64,000 nt of DNA from JAZGER01 sp036480335 (GTDB lineage Bacteria > Pseudomonadota > Gammaproteobacteria > DSM-19610): positions 1 through 64,000 of the forward strand of contig JAZGGH010000101.1 in the NCBI GenBank assembly GCA_036480335.1, in the 5' to 3' direction. The notes under the pieces were generated by a model that was given only the letters and a program-made list of their open reading frames with translations, was not told where the DNA came from and made no database searches. A program made the position numbers and the translations under genes. Below, one piece after another: positions 27,176-36,751 of this stretch (positions within the stretch are counted from its first letter, which is position 1; each line of letters opens with the position of its first letter).

Positions 27176-30100
27176 ATGCGGGCTGTACTGCAATTATTTC
27201 TTATTTTTCTCATCTGCAGCCAGCATGGCCTGGTTACTGCCGACACATCAATAAAAAAAATCCCTTTAAGTCAGGCAGAGCGCCAGTGGCTTGCCGATCA
27301 CCCTGTGGTCCGCATCGGTGGTGAATCTGACTGGCCACCTTACGATTTTGTTGATAAGCAAGGCATTCATGTCGGGGTTGCTGCCGATATTCTGAAGGTT
27401 ATTGGCAAGCGGCTGGGAGTGCGCTTTGAAGTTGAAACCGGCATTGAATGGCCAGCCATGCTTGAACAGGTTCGCAACGGTAACCTGTATGCTGTTTGTA
27501 CGATAGCGTCTACGCCGAGCCGGCAAAAAGATTTTCTATTTACCAACCCCTACGCATTGTCGCCAGTGGGACTTGTGACCAGAAATGATACTCAGGATAT
27601 TCAGTCACTCAAACAGCTTGTGGGTAAGCGCGTTGCCATACCCGCAGGTTATGCCGATATTGAATTACTGCGTGCCCGGGTTGCAAATATAGATTATCTA
27701 GTGGTGGATTCTACTATAGAGGCGCTACAGGCAGTTCAAAATAAACAGGCCGATGCTTTTGTTGGCAGTATTGAAGTTGCAGCTTTTCTGATTGATCAAA
27801 ATCAACTTTCTGATTTGCATATAGCGGCTCGAAATTTGCCGTTGCGCAGTAACAACCTGCGTATTGGAGTTTCCAGTCGATATCCACTGCTTGCGGGGAT
27901 TTTTCAGAAAGGTTTGAATTCACTGTCGCTAGAAGAAAGCAATATTATTTTGAAGCGCTGGGTAACTAATCTGGAGTTTTCACAGATCACAGTGCAGAGG
28001 GTGATTCTGACAGACAAAGAGCAAGCCTGGCTTGCTGCTAACCCCGTCGTACGTTTCACCGGAGACCCGAACTGGCTACCATTTGAAGCTTTTGATGAAA
28101 AGGGAGAGTATATCGGTATTGTTTCCGAATTTCTGAATCTGATTGAATCTCGATCAGGGATAAAATTCAAGCGCATACCCAGCGGCACCTGGTTGAATGC
28201 ATTGCAAATGGTTAGAAACAACGAAGTGGATGTGCTGTCGGATGATCCTTCTAACACAATCATACAAGATACGTTGCGTTTTACAGAGCCTTATCTGGAA
28301 TATCCGATTGGCATTGTTATGCGCGATGAAGAAGATCGGTTTATTAATGACCTGTATGACATCTCGGAAAAACGCATTGTTGTCATTGAAGGTTATGGCT
28401 ACCTGGCAAAGTTGCATGATAAGTATCCAGAGATTGATTTTATTACTGTCAAGGATGTACAGGAAGGTTTGCTGGTTGTATCAACCGGCGCTGCAGATGC
28501 CTTTGTATCTTCTTTAAACCTGGGCAGCTACCACATCAACCAGATGGGGCTGAATAATCTGCGCCTGGTTGGAGAAGTGTCCGTTATGCTCCAGATTGGT
28601 CTGGGGGTTCGCAGGGACATGCCTGAGCTATACAGTATACTGAATAAAACCGTCGCTACGCTGACATCGGCTGAAAAATTCCGAATTACTGAAGAATGGA
28701 TGCACAATAAATACGTTCAGCATATTGATTACACTCTGTTGAAATGGGTATTGGCAAGTGCTGGCTTATTGTTGGTTTCAATTATCTTTTGGAACCGGAT
28801 GTTAAAAAGCCAGGTGAAAATACGTACTGCTTCTTTACATCAAAGTCAGGAAAGTCTGGCGAAAGCACAGCGGATTGCTCATCTGGGTAACTGGGAGTGG
28901 TATTTTTCTAAAGATACAGTCAGTTGGAGCGATGAAGTATACCGCCTGTTTGGATATCAGCCGAAGGCGATTGAGCTGACAGGTAAAGTGTTTGCAAAAC
29001 ATCTTTATCCTGATGATCGCGCAATTTTATCTCAAGCTGTAAAAAAGGCATCAGGCAATAAACAGCCAGTGGAAGTGACGTTTCGAATACTCCACCAGGA
29101 TCAGGAAATCCGATATGTAAACGTTCAGGCTGAACCACTTATTAATGATCAAAAAGTAATCGGGTTGTTTGGTACTATTCAGGATATTACGATACAAAAA
29201 CAAGCAGAATTTGCCCTGCGACAGAGTGAAGAATACTACCGGCGATTCGTCAAAACCAACACAGCCGGTATACTCAATGTTGAGTACCGACCTCCTATTC
29301 CTTTAGGTCTGCCAGCAGAAGAACAAATCAAGATGTTTCTGGAAAATAGTTATACCCTGGAAATTAACGATGTGTTAGCCAGGCAATTAGGTTATAGCTC
29401 TCCAGAAGACTGTCAGGGTAAAAACCTGGGTTTTCATATTGATCAAACTGATCCACAAAACCTGAAAAATCTACAGCAGTATATTACTGCTGGATACAAA
29501 TCTTACGGCGCATTAATGCATGTTAGGGATTGCGAAGGCAATGATATTTATTTTCTAAATAATGCTCATGGCTTTGTTGAAGATAATTTTCTGCTTAACA
29601 CCTGGCTTTCCTTTGTTGATATCACACAGCGGCTTAAATCTGAAAAAGCACAGCAGACTTCTGAGCAAAAGTTTTCAAAGGCGTTTGAGCATAGCCCGGA
29701 CCCCATGTCTATTAGTAAGCTGAGTGATGGACGTTTTCATTATATTAATAAAAGTTTTGAAACAATCAGTGGATATAGTAAAGACGAAGTGCTGGGTCGC
29801 ACGCCGCGTGAACTGAAGTTGTGGAGTGACCGTGATGCAGAGAAAAAATTACGTCATTTGATGCACGCACGTGCTGCGATCAGAGAACTGGATATGGCAT
29901 TTATTACCAAATCTGGTGAAAAGCGATTGACTCAGATATCAGGGGGTATTTTTTATATTGAAGATGAACCGTATCTGGTTCTGGAAATAAGAGACTTGAC
30001 TGAAAAAATTGGTCTCGAACATAAAACCCGGCAACAGGAATTGCAACTCATCCAGGCCAACAAAATGACCGCACTGGGAACCTTATTATCCGGTGTCGGC

Positions 30101-30811
30101 CATGAAATTAATAATCCTAATAATCTGGTGATGATGAATAGCCAAATCCTTGAGGATGTCTGGCCGGATATTGCCAGAGCAATGGAATTTTACAGTCGGG
30201 ACGATCCATCCTGGCAACTGGCGGGATTACCCTATGAAGAAATGCAGGAGGTTCTGCCAGGCCTGGTTACCGATATCAAGGATGGTGCGCAACGTATCCA
30301 GAAAATTGTCAGTACATTACGAGACTTTGCCCGGCCTGGGCAATCTGCTGAGCATAAAATCTATGCAGTAAATGATGCTGTTCAACAGGCTTTATCGCTG
30401 CTCAATCATATGATTGAGCGCAATACGAATCATTTTCATTTGAATCTGGCAGAAAACCTGCCTCCAGTCAGCGGTGACCCACAGAAAGTTGAACAGGTCA
30501 TTATTAATCTTGTCATCAATGCGCTCGAAGCATTGCCTGACCGTGAACATGCAATCAGTCTGTCCAGTTGTTATAACGCCGGTCAGCAAATGATTGAAAT
30601 TGAGGTTGCCGATGAAGGTTCCGGCATCAGTGAAGAAGAACTGATAAAAATCCGTGAGCCTTTTTTTTCGACCAAGTTGCGTACAGGTGGTACAGGATTA
30701 GGATTAGCGATCAGTGATTCGTTGATTAACGAGCAGGGTGGTTATCTTAGTTTCAATTCTGAGGTGGGTAATGGAACGCAAGCTGTTATTCATTTGCCGG
30801 TATCAGGGTAA
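27176..30811 (+). CDS. Sensor histidine kinase with two periplasmic solute-binding domains and PAS repeats
   Basis: A 1211-residue BvgS/EvgS-like sensor. A signal peptide (residues 1-22) precedes two periplasmic type-3 solute-binding (Venus flytrap) domains (about 35-265 and 280-515). One transmembrane helix (about 524-542) follows, then at least three PAS-type segments (about 565-690, 690-830 and 835-960). The kinase core has the phosphorylatable H976 (GVGHEINNPNN), an N-box (INLVINALEALPD), G-boxes (DEGSGIS and GTGLGLAIS) and no receiver or HPt domain. It lies 93 bases after the nitrate operon. The partner is probably the NtrC-type regulator encoded next. The ligand is unknown, perhaps a nitrogen compound. 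Confidence 0.9.
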   Translation: MRAVLQLFLIFLICSQHGLVTADTSIKKIPLSQAERQWLADHPVVRIGGESDWPPYDFVDKQGIHVGVAADILKVIGKRLGVRFEVETGIEWPAMLEQVRNGNLYAVCTIASTPSRQKDFLFTNPYALSPVGLVTRNDTQDIQSLKQLVGKRVAIPAGYADIELLRARVANIDYLVVDSTIEALQAVQNKQADAFVGSIEVAAFLIDQNQLSDLHIAARNLPLRSNNLRIGVSSRYPLLAGIFQKGLNSLSLEESNIILKRWVTNLEFSQITVQRVILTDKEQAWLAANPVVRFTGDPNWLPFEAFDEKGEYIGIVSEFLNLIESRSGIKFKRIPSGTWLNALQMVRNNEVDVLSDDPSNTIIQDTLRFTEPYLEYPIGIVMRDEEDRFINDLYDISEKRIVVIEGYGYLAKLHDKYPEIDFITVKDVQEGLLVVSTGAADAFVSSLNLGSYHINQMGLNNLRLVGEVSVMLQIGLGVRRDMPELYSILNKTVATLTSAEKFRITEEWMHNKYVQHIDYTLLKWVLASAGLLLVSIIFWNRMLKSQVKIRTASLHQSQESLAKAQRIAHLGNWEWYFSKDTVSWSDEVYRLFGYQPKAIELTGKVFAKHLYPDDRAILSQAVKKASGNKQPVEVTFRILHQDQEIRYVNVQAEPLINDQKVIGLFGTIQDITIQKQAEFALRQSEEYYRRFVKTNTAGILNVEYRPPIPLGLPAEEQIKMFLENSYTLEINDVLARQLGYSSPEDCQGKNLGFHIDQTDPQNLKNLQQYITAGYKSYGALMHVRDCEGNDIYFLNNAHGFVEDNFLLNTWLSFVDITQRLKSEKAQQTSEQKFSKAFEHSPDPMSISKLSDGRFHYINKSFETISGYSKDEVLGRTPRELKLWSDRDAEKKLRHLMHARAAIRELDMAFITKSGEKRLTQISGGIFYIEDEPYLVLEIRDLTEKIGLEHKTRQQELQLIQANKMTALGTLLSGVGHEINNPNNLVMMNSQILEDVWPDIARAMEFYSRDDPSWQLAGLPYEEMQEVLPGLVTDIKDGAQRIQKIVSTLRDFARPGQSAEHKIYAVNDAVQQALSLLNHMIERNTNHFHLNLAENLPPVSGDPQKVEQVIINLVINALEALPDREHAISLSSCYNAGQQMIEIEVADEGSGISEEELIKIREPFFSTKLRTGGTGLGLAISDSLINEQGGYLSFNSEVGNGTQAVIHLPVSG

Positions 30812-30847
30812 TACCACTATTCAGTTATCTTAGGGTATTAGAAAGGG

Positions 30848-30948
30848 CTGCGACAATTGTACTTATAGCGACAGACTACTTTGCTCCAGAGTGTTGATAT
30901 TTCTTATAATAAGTATATTCTGTACAAATTGAGCAATAATTGTCGCAG
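30848..30948. repeat. Small palindromic element between sensor and regulator genes
   Basis: CTGCGACAATT (30848-30858) is repeated perfectly in inverse as AATTGTCGCAG (30938-30948), with a nested TTGTAC/GTACAA pair inside. The 101-bp unit is non-coding and A+T-rich. It could be a miniature element, an RNA hairpin modulating read-through from the kinase gene, or part of the regulator's promoter. Confidence 0.55.
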
Positions 30949-31039
30949 GCTTCGATGCTGGGTGAGCTTTGATGTTAGCATGTAAGGTATTGATAATTAA
31001 AAAAATTGTAAAATTTATATATAGGCCTGAAATTTGCCT

Positions 31040-32479
31040 ATGAAAAGTACTATGGCAAACCAAAACATGCGTCATCAGCCCATCCTGCTGGTTGATGATG
31101 AATCACAGCTACTTAAGAGCGCTAGTTTGCTGTTGCGTTCAGATGGCTATAAAACAGTATTAACTCTGGATAATAGCCGAGAAGTAATGCCATTGCTTGC
31201 AAAGCAGGCTGTTGGTGCGGTGGTGCTTGATCTAAATATGCCCGGTGTATCTGGTCAGGATTTACTCGAAAAAATTGGATCAGATTACCCGCATATCCCC
31301 GTTATTATTATGACTGCGTTGGATGAAATCGATACGGCAGTTCGCTGTATGCAGCTTGGCGCTTATGACTATTTAACTAAACCAGTAGCTAAGGAACGCC
31401 TGGTTTCTTCACTGCATCGGGCACTGGATATTCATGCACTACATAATGAAGTCAGTCAATTAAAACAGCATTTGCTGACAAACAAAATTGAACATCAGGA
31501 TGCTTTCAGTAAGATCATTACCCAAAATCAGGCGATGTTTGCTGTTTTTCGCTACATGGAAGCTATAGCTGCTTCACAACAACCTGTTCTCATCACTGGT
31601 GACACCGGTACCGGCAAAGAGCTTTTTGCCAGAGCAATGCACGAACTATCTGGGCGCAATGGTGATTTTGTTGCCGATAATGTTGCAGGGCTGGATGATG
31701 CTGTTTTTGCAGACACACTGTTCGGGCATAATAAAGGCGCTTTTACAGGTGCTGACCGTATTCGCCAGGGGTTGATTGCAAAAGCTGAAGACGGTACGCT
31801 GTTTCTGGATGAAATCGGTGATTTAACTGCTTCATCGCAGATTAAATTGCTGCGCCTGCTACAGGAACATACCTATTTTCCAATTGGCTCTGATAAACCT
31901 AACCGTACTAATGCCAGGATCATTGTTGCTACTCATTGTGATGTTGACAAACTGGTTGCAAAGGGTGGCTTTCGTAAGGATCTATATTATCGATTACATG
32001 CACACCGTATACATATACCGATGTTGCATGAACGCCTTGACGATTTGCCGTTACTGGTGGAGCATTTTCTCGAAAAAGCTGCCAGTGCACTCGATAAAAA
32101 AGTCCCGACAGCTCCACCTGAGCTAATCACCCTGCTCAAGTCATATAACTTTCCAGGCAATGTGCGCGAGCTGGAAGGCATGATTCATAATGCAGTGGCC
32201 TGTCATCAGGGTGGTGTCATGTCACTTGACACCTTTCGCAGTGAAATTGGAGTAGATACCGAGACAATTAAGGGTGTCGTTTTGCCTGAGGGTAAGGGTA
32301 TTGAAGCCCTGTTCACAGATCGTATACCCACTTTAAAGCAAGCTGAGCAATACTTGATAGAAGCTGCACTCCAACAAGCAGATAACAATCAGGGTATCGC
32401 TGCTGGAATGTTGGGGCTAACCCGACAGGCTTTGAACAAGCGGCTTGTGCGCGGCAAGAAGGCCCCTGAAAACCCCTGA
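31040..32479 (+). CDS. NtrC-family sigma-54 response regulator
   Basis: A 479-residue regulator with three domains. A receiver (1-125) has phosphoacceptor D64 (VLDLNMPG) and the acidic pair in LLVDDE. An AAA+ domain (about 155-385) has Walker A GDTGTGKE, an intact GAFTGA loop (233-238) for sigma-54 contact, and Walker B TLFLDEIGD. A Fis-type helix-turn-helix closes the C-terminus (NQGIAAGMLGLTRQALNKRL). The intact GAFTGA means it should activate sigma-54 promoters. The ATG two codons after a possible TTG is used. It is probably paired with the upstream kinase and may control the nitrate genes. Confidence 0.92.
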   Translation: MKSTMANQNMRHQPILLVDDESQLLKSASLLLRSDGYKTVLTLDNSREVMPLLAKQAVGAVVLDLNMPGVSGQDLLEKIGSDYPHIPVIIMTALDEIDTAVRCMQLGAYDYLTKPVAKERLVSSLHRALDIHALHNEVSQLKQHLLTNKIEHQDAFSKIITQNQAMFAVFRYMEAIAASQQPVLITGDTGTGKELFARAMHELSGRNGDFVADNVAGLDDAVFADTLFGHNKGAFTGADRIRQGLIAKAEDGTLFLDEIGDLTASSQIKLLRLLQEHTYFPIGSDKPNRTNARIIVATHCDVDKLVAKGGFRKDLYYRLHAHRIHIPMLHERLDDLPLLVEHFLEKAASALDKKVPTAPPELITLLKSYNFPGNVRELEGMIHNAVACHQGGVMSLDTFRSEIGVDTETIKGVVLPEGKGIEALFTDRIPTLKQAEQYLIEAALQQADNNQGIAAGMLGLTRQALNKRLVRGKKAPENP

Positions 32480-32703
32480 GACAATTGGCTCGGCCGAAAA
32501 AAATAAAATCGTATTACCCCTTGTGTTCACCACAAATTTTAACAGGGGCCTATTTTGTGCGACATTTATTGCAGCCATTATATACACCTTATTATTTTCA
32601 ATTACCCAATATCTCATTGATATAATTAATTAAACCCAAAAAATATTCGCCTGGCATGGATGCTGCAAACATATCTGTTATTAAATATGAACAGGTGTGT
32701 AGC

Positions 32704-35106
32704 ATGACCAATACGGCAGATATTAATACACAATACAAACTTCATTTTGGTGCAAGGTTGATGTTGCTGTATAAAAATATGCGAACTCTCGCAGCCGGTT
32801 CAGTGCTGGTAGCATTACTTGTTGTGGGTGTTTTATATAGCAAGATTTCAACACCATTATTGTTTACCTGGCTGGTAACGGTAGTGATAATAAATGCGAT
32901 CCGTGTTCGTCGTGCCCACACATTTAACCTGGTGCCTGATGGTGAGCGAGAAAATAAACACTGGCGTCTACAGGCGGTTTTCCTCAGTCTTGCTCATGGC
33001 GTAGCCTGGGGCATACTTGCTATTATTGTTATAGAAACGGGTGACTATATGTCTCAGGGGATAATGGCGGCAACCCTGCTGGGTATGTCCGCAATAGCAA
33101 TGTCGATGACTGCCTATTTTCTACCTGTTTTTCTTGCTTTTATGTTACCTGCCTTATTACCTGTTGCAACAGGTTTCCTGCTGTCCCATGGCGTTCAAGA
33201 TACTCTTAGCCCATTTATGTTAGTGGTGACGGCAATCTGTGTTTTGCCTTTTATTGCCTTGAAGGTGCAGCGCATTGTTATAGATACTCTTGATATTGCA
33301 GACAGAAACCGTGAGCTTTCAGGTAGTCTGGAAATACAAACTCAGGAACGTATGGTTGTCCAAAATCATTTACGTATCTTGAATGAACAGCATCGGCAAT
33401 TACTTCAATCGACGAATGAAGGCATTATAGGCGTTGATAGAGAAGGACAATGTACCTTTGTCAATATGGCTGCGTTAGAAATTCTGGGTTTTGCAGAAAA
33501 TGAATTTCTTCATGCAGATGTTCACAAGTTAATCCAGCATACGCATGCTGATGGCGGAGCGTATCATCTTCATACAAGCCCAATTTATCATGCGTATCAG
33601 GATGGTAGAAATAGTCATGTTACAACCGATATTTTGTTTCGTAAGGATGGTAGTTCATTTCCAGCAGAATATTCTGCTTCACCATTAATAGATAATAGCC
33701 AGGTAATGGGGGCAGTTATCATGTTTCGTGATGTTACAGATGCCAGAGCTATGTCCAGTCGCCTGGAATTCCTTGCCAAACATGATACTTTAACCGGTTT
33801 ATACAATCGTAAATCCTTTGAACACAAATTGCAGGAGCTGATCGGTAGTTCAAGCATTGATGATTCGAAGCATGTACTGTGCTATCTGGATATTGATCAG
33901 TTTAAAATAATTAATGATACCTGCGGTCATCAGGCAGGTGATCTGCTGTTACAAAAACTATCCCGTTTGATGCACAATCATATACGCCAGAGTGATTATC
34001 TTGCCCGTCTGGGGGGGGATGAGTTTGGTTTGTTATTACAAAACTGTACCTTAATACAGGCCGTCAGGATTATCGAAAAGCTTTTTGATGTTGTTCGTGA
34101 ATATCGATTCGAATGGAAAGAAGCCGTTTTTTCCATCAATATGAGTGTTGGTGTTGTCGAAATAAACAAGCAAACGGAGAGCAGCATTAGCGCACTTTCG
34201 CATGCAGACTCTGCTTGCTATATGGCTAAAGAAAGTGGCAGGAATCGTATGCATATTTATCGTGTCAATGACTCGGCAATTGCCAAACGACATGATGAAA
34301 TGAAGTGGGTGGCAAAAATACAGGAAGCACTTGAAGAAGACAGGTTTTTTCTTATGCAACAGCCTATTGTTGATACAGCCCTAACCCGTAACGAACATAA
34401 ACATTTTGAAGTATTAGTCAGAATGAAGGGTAAGAATGGTGAGACAATTGCACCTTGTGAATTTATACCACCTGCTGAACGCTATAACTTAATGTCGAAA
34501 ATTGACCGGTGGGTGATTAAGTCTGTGTTTGAATGGATGCAGGATCATCCAGAAGAACTTGAGGCTATATCATTTTGTGCAATCAATCTTTCCGGGCAAT
34601 CACTCACAGATGAATTGATGCTGGATTATATTGTTGAAGCTATGGCTGAATATCAAATACCGGGTGAGAAACTCTGTTTTGAAATCACCGAAACAACAGC
34701 GATTCAGAATTTTGAACATGCAAAAGGACTTATGGACGATTTGAAAGTGTATGGTTGCCAGTTTGCTCTGGATGATTTCGGCAGTGGTATGTCTTCCTTC
34801 AGTTATTTAAAAACCCTGGCTGTAGATTATTTGAAAATCGATGGTAGCTTTGTTAAAGATATTTTAACTGATTCACATAATCGCGCTATCGTTGAAGCTA
34901 TTAATCAGGTGGGGCAGGCTATGGGTAAAAAGACCATTGCTGAGTTTGTAGAAAATCAGGAAATTCGTAATGAATTGGAAAAAATCGGCGTTGATCTTGT
35001 TCAGGGATACGGTATTTCACACCCGATTCCATTGGTTGTAAATGATGAGTCGGTGCTTACCAGTGCGGATGTGATTAAGCTGGAGCCAGCTATCCAGATA
35101 AATTAA
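32704..35106 (+). CDS. Membrane PAS-GGDEF-EAL cyclic-di-GMP protein
   Basis: An 800-residue protein. About six N-terminal helices (30-190) precede a PAS domain (about 230-350), a GGDEF domain with intact GGDEF (437-441) and an EAL-type domain. The latter has EVL in place of EAL (E569 kept) and retains NLSG, EITET, DDFGSG and the KIDG motif. EVL variants can be active phosphodiesterases, so both c-di-GMP synthesis and breakdown are possible. ATG 32704, after AGGTG, is preferred to an ATG 16 codons earlier. It follows the sigma-54 regulator by 224 bases. Confidence 0.9.
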   Translation: MTNTADINTQYKLHFGARLMLLYKNMRTLAAGSVLVALLVVGVLYSKISTPLLFTWLVTVVIINAIRVRRAHTFNLVPDGERENKHWRLQAVFLSLAHGVAWGILAIIVIETGDYMSQGIMAATLLGMSAIAMSMTAYFLPVFLAFMLPALLPVATGFLLSHGVQDTLSPFMLVVTAICVLPFIALKVQRIVIDTLDIADRNRELSGSLEIQTQERMVVQNHLRILNEQHRQLLQSTNEGIIGVDREGQCTFVNMAALEILGFAENEFLHADVHKLIQHTHADGGAYHLHTSPIYHAYQDGRNSHVTTDILFRKDGSSFPAEYSASPLIDNSQVMGAVIMFRDVTDARAMSSRLEFLAKHDTLTGLYNRKSFEHKLQELIGSSSIDDSKHVLCYLDIDQFKIINDTCGHQAGDLLLQKLSRLMHNHIRQSDYLARLGGDEFGLLLQNCTLIQAVRIIEKLFDVVREYRFEWKEAVFSINMSVGVVEINKQTESSISALSHADSACYMAKESGRNRMHIYRVNDSAIAKRHDEMKWVAKIQEALEEDRFFLMQQPIVDTALTRNEHKHFEVLVRMKGKNGETIAPCEFIPPAERYNLMSKIDRWVIKSVFEWMQDHPEELEAISFCAINLSGQSLTDELMLDYIVEAMAEYQIPGEKLCFEITETTAIQNFEHAKGLMDDLKVYGCQFALDDFGSGMSSFSYLKTLAVDYLKIDGSFVKDILTDSHNRAIVEAINQVGQAMGKKTIAEFVENQEIRNELEKIGVDLVQGYGISHPIPLVVNDESVLTSADVIKLEPAIQIN

Positions 35107-36633
35107 TCAGGCTGAAACAGCCGCTCTGTAAAATGCAGCCTGATCTCGCCCATTTGATTTTGCTTTGAGTAATGCCGTATCTGCAGCATGAACGAGCATT
35201 TCAGGTGTTTTGAATATTTCAGGTTCGTTCTGAACAGCAATTCCAATTGATAAGGTGATAAAAGTCTGGTTTCCATCTGGATTAATAGTGTTATTAGCGG
35301 AGGCTTTTAGTAAGCGTTCAGAAACGATACGCGCGCCGTCGGCCCCCATGCCGGGCAGTAAAACCAGGAATTCATCACCGCCATAACGAGCTACAATATC
35401 AGTATCACGAACGGCATCAAGCAGTATTTCCGCCGTTTGTAGCAATACCTGATCACCTGTTCTATGACCGAAGGTATCATTTATACTCTTGAACTTGTCA
35501 ATATCAATGTACAGAATTGCCATAGGCCAGCCACGTGACATCGATACTTCAAACTCTTTTTTCAAAAAGGGATCAAAATAGCTGCGGTTATATATTCGCG
35601 TTAATACATCATGGGTATTTTCGTATTGCAGCTCCCTGTTCTGGGATTGCAGGGTATGCATTGCCTGTAGCTGCGGATTAGCGCTATCCTGTTTATTTAA
35701 AGACTGAGTAACCAGCAGTTCTTTGGCCTCTTCTAAAAGAGAATCCATCAGTATTTGATCCCCCAGGTCTATATTGAAAAGGCAGGCTATTTCTTTTACT
35801 TCACATGCAGTGGCTTCAATGACAGCGCTTAACAGGCTGTGATCCACATCCAGCAATTGACTGGCACGCTGAGATATCTGTGCTAATGATGTTTTAATAT
35901 CCTCGCAATGCAGGAAATCAGCGAGATCGCTAGCCACAGTAGCAAAATTGGCCAGCTTTTGATGTTCTGGTTTGATGTTCACTTCAGGGTCATGGCTGGC
36001 AGCAACGGCTGATACCCAGTGTGAGGGTAGTTTCCAGCTCTCCAGTAACCATGCGCCTACTGTGGAATGATCGATACCCAGCCGTGTTTTTTCAATACCG
36101 GTGAGTAATTGATGGGTTAATACCGTATCAGGATCAGTTTCATACAGATCAGGTATTACTTTATCCAGAGCAAGCACTCCAATATCAGACAGGAGCCCTG
36201 CCAGAAACAGGTCTTCAGCTTTTGTGTAACCTAGCATCAGACCTAATTGCCTGCAGGCACAGGCGGCTTCCAGTGATCGACGCCAAAAATGATTGTAATC
36301 AAGACCGGTTGCAGAAGATTTACCTTTCAGGCTGCTCACCAATGAGAAGCTAAGGCTCAGAACAAGCGTGCCATTTAGCCCCAGCACCATAATGGCCTGG
36401 CGTAAATTATCGATGTTTCGTTGTCTGGCGTACATGGCTGAATTGGCAATACGCAAAATTTTTGATGCAAGGGCAGGGTCCAGGCTGACTGTTTCAGCAA
36501 CCATAGAAAAATCGGCAACGGGATCCTGACAAATTTCCAGTATCCGGATTGCCACACCGGGTGGGGACGGGAGCTCTTTGCAGTGCTTCAGACGCAGTTC
36601 CAGGTTTTTATCCTTTAAAAATAAGGATTCCAT
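35107..36633 (-). CDS. HDOD-GGDEF signalling protein
   Basis: A 508-residue soluble protein. Residues 15-215 are an HDOD domain (LPSPPGVAIRILEIC, then ASKILRIANSAMYA). A helical linker leads to a GGDEF domain (about 335-500) with intact GGDEF in RYGGDEFLVLLPG, so it is probably an active diguanylate cyclase. HDOD-GGDEF proteins are common in gammaproteobacteria and link c-di-GMP to stress or surface behaviour. Its 3' end meets that of the GGDEF-EAL gene head-on with no gap. The input signal is unknown. Confidence 0.9.
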   Translation of the reverse strand: MESLFLKDKNLELRLKHCKELPSPPGVAIRILEICQDPVADFSMVAETVSLDPALASKILRIANSAMYARQRNIDNLRQAIMVLGLNGTLVLSLSFSLVSSLKGKSSATGLDYNHFWRRSLEAACACRQLGLMLGYTKAEDLFLAGLLSDIGVLALDKVIPDLYETDPDTVLTHQLLTGIEKTRLGIDHSTVGAWLLESWKLPSHWVSAVAASHDPEVNIKPEHQKLANFATVASDLADFLHCEDIKTSLAQISQRASQLLDVDHSLLSAVIEATACEVKEIACLFNIDLGDQILMDSLLEEAKELLVTQSLNKQDSANPQLQAMHTLQSQNRELQYENTHDVLTRIYNRSYFDPFLKKEFEVSMSRGWPMAILYIDIDKFKSINDTFGHRTGDQVLLQTAEILLDAVRDTDIVARYGGDEFLVLLPGMGADGARIVSERLLKASANNTINPDGNQTFITLSIGIAVQNEPEIFKTPEMLVHAADTALLKAKSNGRDQAAFYRAAVSA

Positions 36634-36751
36634 GTTTTAGCTCACGCTCCTTGAGATAACCTTAGAAGCGGCAATTGTCTTACTTACTTTAGGGTGTTTC
36701 TATTGCCATTCTGAGCGCAAGATACGATGTCATGAATGGATTAGAGATTTC

